This document shows, piece after piece, positions 22,291-25,906 of a DNA stretch of 25,906 bases. This stretch comes from Geobacter sp. UBA5735. GTDB lineage: Bacteria > Desulfobacterota > Desulfuromonadia > Geobacterales > Geobacteraceae. The stretch's first letter is position 1; the number at the start of each line of letters is the position of its first letter. The notes under the pieces were generated by a model that searched no databases, was not told the DNA's origin, and saw nothing but the letters and a program-made list of their open reading frames with translations. A program made the translations under genes and the position numbers. The stretch covers positions 1 to 25,906 of the forward strand of contig DIFZ01000014.1 of the NCBI GenBank assembly GCA_002419385.1, read 5' to 3'.

Positions 22291-22318
22291 TTTTGCCTTT
22301 TGCCTTTTGCCTTTTGCC
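22291..22318. repeat. Heptamer array TTTTGCC, four perfect units, before glmS
   Basis: Four perfect TTTTGCC copies are followed immediately by the glmS ribosome site AAGGAG (22319-22324). The array is complementary to the GGCAAAA-type array at 21821-21848. Pairing in the mRNA would loop out the four-helix-bundle ORF and place the glmU stop next to the glmS ribosome site. Confidence 0.93.
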
Positions 22319-22331
22319 AAGGAGTTTCCAC

Positions 22332-24161
22332 ATGTGCGGAATAGTCGCTTACATCGGGGGGCAGGAAGCCACCCCGATCATACTTGACGGGCTGAAAAGG
22401 CTGGAATACCGAGGCTATGACTCCGCGGGAATCTGCACCCTGCAGGACTGCAGATGCGAGATCCGCCGGAGCGAGGGCAAGCTGGTAAATCTGGAACGGC
22501 TTCTTGCAGCCGAGCCGCTCGCGGGGAAAATAGGCATCGGGCACACCCGCTGGGCCACCCACGGCAGACCTTCCGAGACCAATGCCCATCCCCACAAGGC
22601 CGGCCATTTCATCGTGGTCCACAACGGCATCATCGAAAACTATCTGGCCCTCAAGGAATCGCTGCAGGCTGCCGGGCATGTCTTCAAAAGCGAGACCGAC
22701 ACGGAGGTCATCTCCCACCTTGTCGAGGAAAAATACAAGACCGTACCGGATTTCGAGCGGGCTGTCAGGCTTGCACTGGCGGAACTGCGGGGCGCTTATG
22801 CCGTCTGCATCCTCTGTGAAACGGAGCCGGACGTTCTGATCGCCGCCAAGTTCGGCTCTCCCATGGTCGTCGGCCTCAACCCGGAAGAATATTTCGTCGC
22901 ATCGGACATACCGGCGATCCTGTCCCATACCCGGGAGATGGTCTTCATGGAGGATGGGGAGATGGTCGTTTTCCGCGACGGAAAAGCGGCCTTCACCTCG
23001 GTGTCCGGCGAACCCCTGGAAAAGAAATCGCGCCACATCGACTGGTCTCCCCTGATGGCGGAAAAGGGGGGCTACAAGCACTTCATGCTGAAGGAGATCT
23101 TCGAACAGCCAAGGGCGGTACGCGACACTGTCGCCGGACGGCTTGTGGAACACGAGGGGGATGTCCACCTGGAGACCGTCGGGCTTTCCGATGACAACCT
23201 CCGTAGCATCGAAAGGATTTTCATCGTCGCCTGCGGAACCTCCTGGCACGCGGCCTTGGTGGGCAAATTCCTCATCGAAGAGCATTGCCGCGTTCCGGTC
23301 GAGGTGGATATCGCTTCTGAGTTCCGCTACCGTAAACCCATAGTTCACGAAAATACGCTGATCATACCCATATCCCAATCCGGGGAGACAGCAGACACCC
23401 TTGCCGGGCTGCGGGAGGGGAAAGCTCGGGGCGCCCGCATTCTGTCCATCTGCAACGTGGTCGATTCATCCATTGCCCGGGAATCGGACGGCGTCATCTA
23501 TACCCATGCCGGGCCGGAGATCGGCGTAGCGTCCACCAAAGCGTTCGTAACCCAGCTGGTGGCTCTGTATCTGCTGACCATACGGCTCGGTCGCGCGAAC
23601 GGATCGCTCGTCAAGGAACAGGGGATGGAGATGATCGCATCGCTCCTCCGCATTCCGGCACTGATGGAAGAGACCCTGGAGCTGAATCCGCTGCTGGAGA
23701 AGGTTGCCCGCACCTATATGCATGCCTCCGATTTCCTCTACCTGGGGCGCGGCATCAATTACCCGATCGCCCTGGAGGGCGCGCTCAAGCTGAAGGAAAT
23801 CTCCTACATTCACGCGGAGGGGTACCCCGCGGGCGAAATGAAGCATGGTCCCATTGCGCTGATTGACGAGAACATGCCGGTGGTGGTGCTGGCGCCGCGC
23901 ACGGAGAGCTACGAGAAGGTGGCTTCCAACATGGAAGAGGTAATTGCGCGCGGTGGCCGCGTCATAGCGCTCTGCACCGCAGGAGACGGGGGGCTGCAGC
24001 AAAAAGTCGAGGTTGCCATCGAGGTGCCCGAGTGCCGCAGCGACCTGGTGCCGGTGCTGCTCTCCATACCCCTCCAACTCCTTGCCTACCATGTGGCAGT
24101 CATGAAAGGGACCGACGTCGACCAGCCGAGGAACCTGGCCAAGAGCGTGACGGTGGAATGA
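22332..24161 (+). CDS. glmS: Glutamine-fructose-6-phosphate aminotransferase (isomerizing)
   Basis: GlmS makes glucosamine-6-phosphate from fructose-6-phosphate and glutamine, the first committed step to UDP-N-acetylglucosamine. The 609 residues match the usual length. After Met1 comes the nucleophile Cys2 (CGIVAYIGG), with the glutaminase domain (to about 240) containing HTRWATHGRPSETNAHPH. Two SIS domains follow (about 285-425 and 455-600), with ACGTSWHAALVGKFLIE, SQSGETADTL, and STKAFVTQL. Near the end come GEMKHGPIALID and the terminal NLAKSVTVE typical of the family. ATG 22332 is required to expose Cys2 and has AAGGAG upstream; the frame runs open through the repeat to 22293. It works with glmU upstream. 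No glmS ribozyme is seen. Promoter 20380 probably serves both genes, unless an internal one exists. Confidence 0.98.
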   Translation: MCGIVAYIGGQEATPIILDGLKRLEYRGYDSAGICTLQDCRCEIRRSEGKLVNLERLLAAEPLAGKIGIGHTRWATHGRPSETNAHPHKAGHFIVVHNGIIENYLALKESLQAAGHVFKSETDTEVISHLVEEKYKTVPDFERAVRLALAELRGAYAVCILCETEPDVLIAAKFGSPMVVGLNPEEYFVASDIPAILSHTREMVFMEDGEMVVFRDGKAAFTSVSGEPLEKKSRHIDWSPLMAEKGGYKHFMLKEIFEQPRAVRDTVAGRLVEHEGDVHLETVGLSDDNLRSIERIFIVACGTSWHAALVGKFLIEEHCRVPVEVDIASEFRYRKPIVHENTLIIPISQSGETADTLAGLREGKARGARILSICNVVDSSIARESDGVIYTHAGPEIGVASTKAFVTQLVALYLLTIRLGRANGSLVKEQGMEMIASLLRIPALMEETLELNPLLEKVARTYMHASDFLYLGRGINYPIALEGALKLKEISYIHAEGYPAGEMKHGPIALIDENMPVVVLAPRTESYEKVASNMEEVIARGGRVIALCTAGDGGLQQKVEVAIEVPECRSDLVPVLLSIPLQLLAYHVAVMKGTDVDQPRNLAKSVTVE

Positions 24162-24219
24162 CGGGGATTGCGCGGGTTTACGCATTATGCGCATCAAAGG
24201 CTGATCAGAAACAAACGAT

Positions 24220-24912
24220 TCACGCGAAATCGACTACCATCAAGCATTCGCCCGGTTGTCGTGCAACTGTTACTTTGCGAGTTGATGGATCCAGGTGGTA
24301 AGTCAGGTAACAGTGAAGACGCGGCATTTTAAGCACTTCAGGGTTGAAAATGACAACATTTATTCCGTTGCACCTGGCCGATGGCGCAAGTAACCCGGGG
24401 TGCCCCTCCTGGGACAGTCGTCTGCCAATAGACTGCGTAAATGAGTAATCATTCGAGAGCAGTTGGGGAAATGCCTTCTCTTTACCGACGATATCGAACA
24501 GGATAGCCTCGCAGAAAATGAGGTAAACGGCCCTTTCCCTGGCCACGATTTCGTTCAGTCCTTCAATATTCGATTCATCTTGAATCATGTGATATGCCGA
24601 TTCGCAGATTGTGGTTTCCAATCTGTCTGCGCTGCCGTACCACACGCCGAATTTACCATCGCCATAGCGAGAGGCCATGAAGGGTTGTGTATCGAATGGA
24701 TATCCAATGGCCTGAGAGTAATGAAAGCCCCTCTCGATCAATCCTTGCGGCATATTCTCTTTCACCCTCGCTTCAATCCCTATGGCAAGGCTTGATAGCT
24801 CTGGGTCGCCGTCTGTCAGATCGTCAAATAAATCCTGTGACTCACGGAGTGAGACGATGTTTCGATAGACGTCTTGACAGAAGTCTGTCGATTTGCTGAA
24901 AATATTACCCAC
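24220..24912 (-). CDS. RES domain toxin
   Basis: The 230-residue protein has the RES domain (about 75-220) with its conserved set: Arg82 (SRYGDGKFGVWYG), Tyr92, Glu104 (ETTICESAYH), and Ser178 (GHPGLLAPSAR, then GINVVIFNPE). Characterised RES toxins such as MbcT, ParT and Res consume or transfer NAD, arresting growth until neutralised. The GTG start at 24912 shares one base with the antitoxin stop (TAGTG) and has AAAGGGGGCGG upstream, so toxin translation depends on the antitoxin message. The N-terminal 70 residues form an extra region before the RES core. Base composition is richer in A+T than glmS next to it, consistent with acquisition. It converges on glmS, which ends 58 bp away. Confidence 0.88.
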   Translation of the reverse strand: MGNIFSKSTDFCQDVYRNIVSLRESQDLFDDLTDGDPELSSLAIGIEARVKENMPQGLIERGFHYSQAIGYPFDTQPFMASRYGDGKFGVWYGSADRLETTICESAYHMIQDESNIEGLNEIVARERAVYLIFCEAILFDIVGKEKAFPQLLSNDYSFTQSIGRRLSQEGHPGLLAPSARCNGINVVIFNPEVLKMPRLHCYLTYHLDPSTRKVTVARQPGECLMVVDFA

Positions 24913-25340
24913 TACCGCCCCCTTTGGAAGTCCAGGTAACGTGATACTTTAGCCATTCCGATAATCCCCTCTTGCTGCATCAGCTGTAATGGAGTCAAGT
25001 TGTCAAAAGCTTTGTTCCGTTGCTTGACCCACGAGTAGCGGAGGTTTTCATTGTAGGGATAGAGCAAACGGAGCGATTTGTGGATTGAAAGGAGCCATCC
25101 TGTTCGATCAAGAAGATCCCGGAGGTTTGGCAGTGGTGCTCCTTTACGGTATTTCGTCAGGTTCGCCCTGCTGCTCGGGCTCTGTCCAAGCAATTCAAGC
25201 CTGACGACTGTGGAAAGATCCCACAAGTCGAATAATTTCGTAATAAGTTTTGCCAAATTTATCCTTGATTCATCAGATGTTAAGCCTGAAGCTTGTCCTC
25301 TGGATTTGGTTGTTTTCGTTGTCGCTTTTGTCGTTTGCAT
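24912..25340 (-). CDS. Xre/MbcA/ParS-type antitoxin
   Basis: The 142-residue protein has a basic Thr/Lys-rich start, a helical DNA-binding region (about 25-75), and a C-terminal toxin-binding part. The end, NKAFDNLTPLQLMQQEGIIG, then VSRYLDFQRGR, matches the MbcA/ParS toxin-binding (DUF2384-like) domain that pairs with RES toxins. The ATG at 25340 is preceded by GGAGGTGG. It lies first in the operon, overlapping the toxin gene by one base. Paired direct repeats at 25365-25401 lie over its promoter, so autorepression is likely. The role of the unusual basic N-terminus is unknown. Confidence 0.85.
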   Translation of the reverse strand: MQTTKATTKTTKSRGQASGLTSDESRINLAKLITKLFDLWDLSTVVRLELLGQSPSSRANLTKYRKGAPLPNLRDLLDRTGWLLSIHKSLRLLYPYNENLRYSWVKQRNKAFDNLTPLQLMQQEGIIGMAKVSRYLDFQRGR

Positions 25341-25364
25341 GACATTCCACCTCCGCGCGTCTAT

Positions 25365-25401
25365 TGTTTACATGTTAACATTGTATGTTTAAATGTCAAC
25401 A
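25365..25401 (-). promoter_or_regulatory. Promoter and twin operator of the RES/Xre operon
   Basis: Two 16-bp copies, TGTTTACATGTTAACA (25365-25380) and TGTTTAAATGTCAACA (25386-25401), are spaced 21 bp apart, two helical turns, and each is partly palindromic. On the minus strand a -35 TTGACA (25394-25399) and -10 TAACAT (25372-25377) with 16-bp spacing lie inside these repeats, so a protein bound there would block transcription. Confidence 0.7.
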
Positions 25402-25589
25402 GCATATGGCAATCAATTTGTAAACACGCCAAGGGTCTCCCCACGTTAGCTTCCCTGCCTGGTGAACGAGGGGGTATTTGATTGCAAATGCTCAAGGAGT
25501 TGCCTATCAGAAGGTAGTAGTAGTGAACATCCCGTTTGAAGCAAGTAAATGATTGTGCATAATTTTGAATATAAATAAAAATTCATCCC
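25402..25589. other. AT-rich intergenic region
   Basis: The gap between the toxin-antitoxin operon and the last gene holds the operator on its left and a promoter on its right. Nothing else convincing was found between; a short minus-strand frame (25507-25719) lacks a ribosome site and recognisable motifs. Confidence 0.4.
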
Positions 25590-25617
25590 TTGAAAAATAG
25601 CATTGAGCGGATAATAT
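25590..25617 (+). promoter_or_regulatory. Putative sigma-70 promoter of the collagen-like gene
   Basis: TTGAAA (25590-25595) and TAATAT (25612-25617) are 16 bp apart. The predicted start near 25624 gives a leader of about 55 nt to the ATG at 25679. Confidence 0.5.
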
Positions 25618-25678
25618 CGGTTTAGTGATAAGTTTCGTTGATTTTCTGATAAATAATGAAGGAAGGAGTAATGCGCAA

Positions 25679-25906
25679 ATGTATAAATATATTACGATAG
25701 TTGTATGCCTGTTCTTCATAACCCCAGCCTATGCAGGCGAAGACGGTACCTTGATAGAAGGTGATCTCAGAATAACTGGCACACCTGGTGTAAGTGGCTT
25801 GGTTTTCCCTGATGGAAGTATTCAGTATGAAGCTACTGTTCAAGGTCCTATTGGGCCACCAGGTCTACCTGGTGCGAATGGACCTGACTCCGTGACGCCA
25901 CAAACA
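25679..25906 (+). CDS. Exported collagen-like protein, N-terminal part (3' partial)
   Basis: The frame runs from ATG 25679 to the right edge without a stop, giving 76 visible residues. It starts with a signal peptide (MYKYITIVVCLFFITPAYA, then GEDG). A segment with DLRITGTPGVSGLVFPDGSI follows, then Gly-X-Y triplets GPIGPPGLPGANGP, the beginning of a collagen-like stretch. Such secreted proteins occur in Geobacter-like genomes with variable triplet regions, often followed by a trimerising or tail-fibre-like end; the rest lies outside the window. The ribosome site AAGGAG is about 10 nt upstream; an ATG at 25671 runs into a stop after nine codons and is not used. Function probably at the surface, otherwise unknown. 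Confidence 0.75.
   Translation, partial: MYKYITIVVCLFFITPAYAGEDGTLIEGDLRITGTPGVSGLVFPDGSIQYEATVQGPIGPPGLPGANGPDSVTPQT

Noticed and set aside
24162..24219. Terminator between glmS and the toxin gene
   Set aside because: Only a small palindrome CGCATTATGCG (24181-24191) is present, with no T-run on either strand.

Overview
The window looks like a chromosomal segment of a GC-rich deltaproteobacterium, most likely Geobacter or a close relative. This rests on a PEP-CTERM regulatory pair (PrsK/PrsR), a CAAX-like protease of the PEP-CTERM type, a small coiled-coil protein resembling the MXAN_5187 C-terminal family, many GAF and HD-GYP signalling domains, and intergenic arrays of short tandem repeats. 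The last 1.7 kb (from about 24,165) is visibly richer in A+T and carries a toxin-antitoxin pair, so it looks acquired.

Layout. 1-896: 3' end of a large secreted protein (end of a DNRLRE-type domain, then three Ig-like domains). 950-1687 (-): Crp/Fnr regulator. 1974-6298 (+): promoter, heptamer array, prsK, repeats, prsR, repeats, and a small four-helix-bundle (23S intervening-sequence-type) ORF. 6360-8633 (-): GAF-HisKA-GAF-HD-GYP signalling protein whose kinase and HD-GYP parts are both degenerate. 8969-9655 (+): CAAX/CPBP protease. 9871-10482 (+): PEP-CTERM protein behind a sigma-54 promoter. 10548-11438 (-): XerC-type recombinase. 11585-18265 (-): three-gene envelope operon read vanW, AMMECR1-like protein, then a 1,720-residue alpha-2-macroglobulin with an intact CxEQ thioester motif. 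18363-19511 (+): cysteine desulfurase-like enzyme. 19680-20258 (-): coiled-coil protein. 20380-24161 (+): glmU and glmS with a second four-helix-bundle ORF between them. 24220-25340 (-): RES/Xre toxin-antitoxin pair. 25679-25906 (+): start of a secreted collagen-like protein cut by the window edge.

How the parts fit. PrsK and the sigma-54 activator PrsR sit close to two candidate sigma-54 promoters, one for the PEP-CTERM gene (9789-9804) and one for the HD-GYP gene (8687-8702, minus strand). About 100 bp upstream of each lies a copy of the same motif, GTCGRRAAAATTTACA. The simplest reading is a small local PrsR regulon linking PEP-CTERM surface proteins with a signalling protein. No exosortase gene is in the window.

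The least explained feature is a set of short tandem repeats (7, 8, 17, 25 and 27 bp units). They abut or overlap the stop codons of five genes and supply the last few codons of four of them (PrsK, PrsR, the HD-GYP protein, GlmU). They also frame both four-helix-bundle ORFs. In the glmU-glmS operon this ORF is bounded by oppositely oriented arrays of four heptamers (GGCAAAA-type and TTTTGCC), a cassette-like arrangement of about 0.5 kb. All assignments come from reading the sequence; no database search was run.
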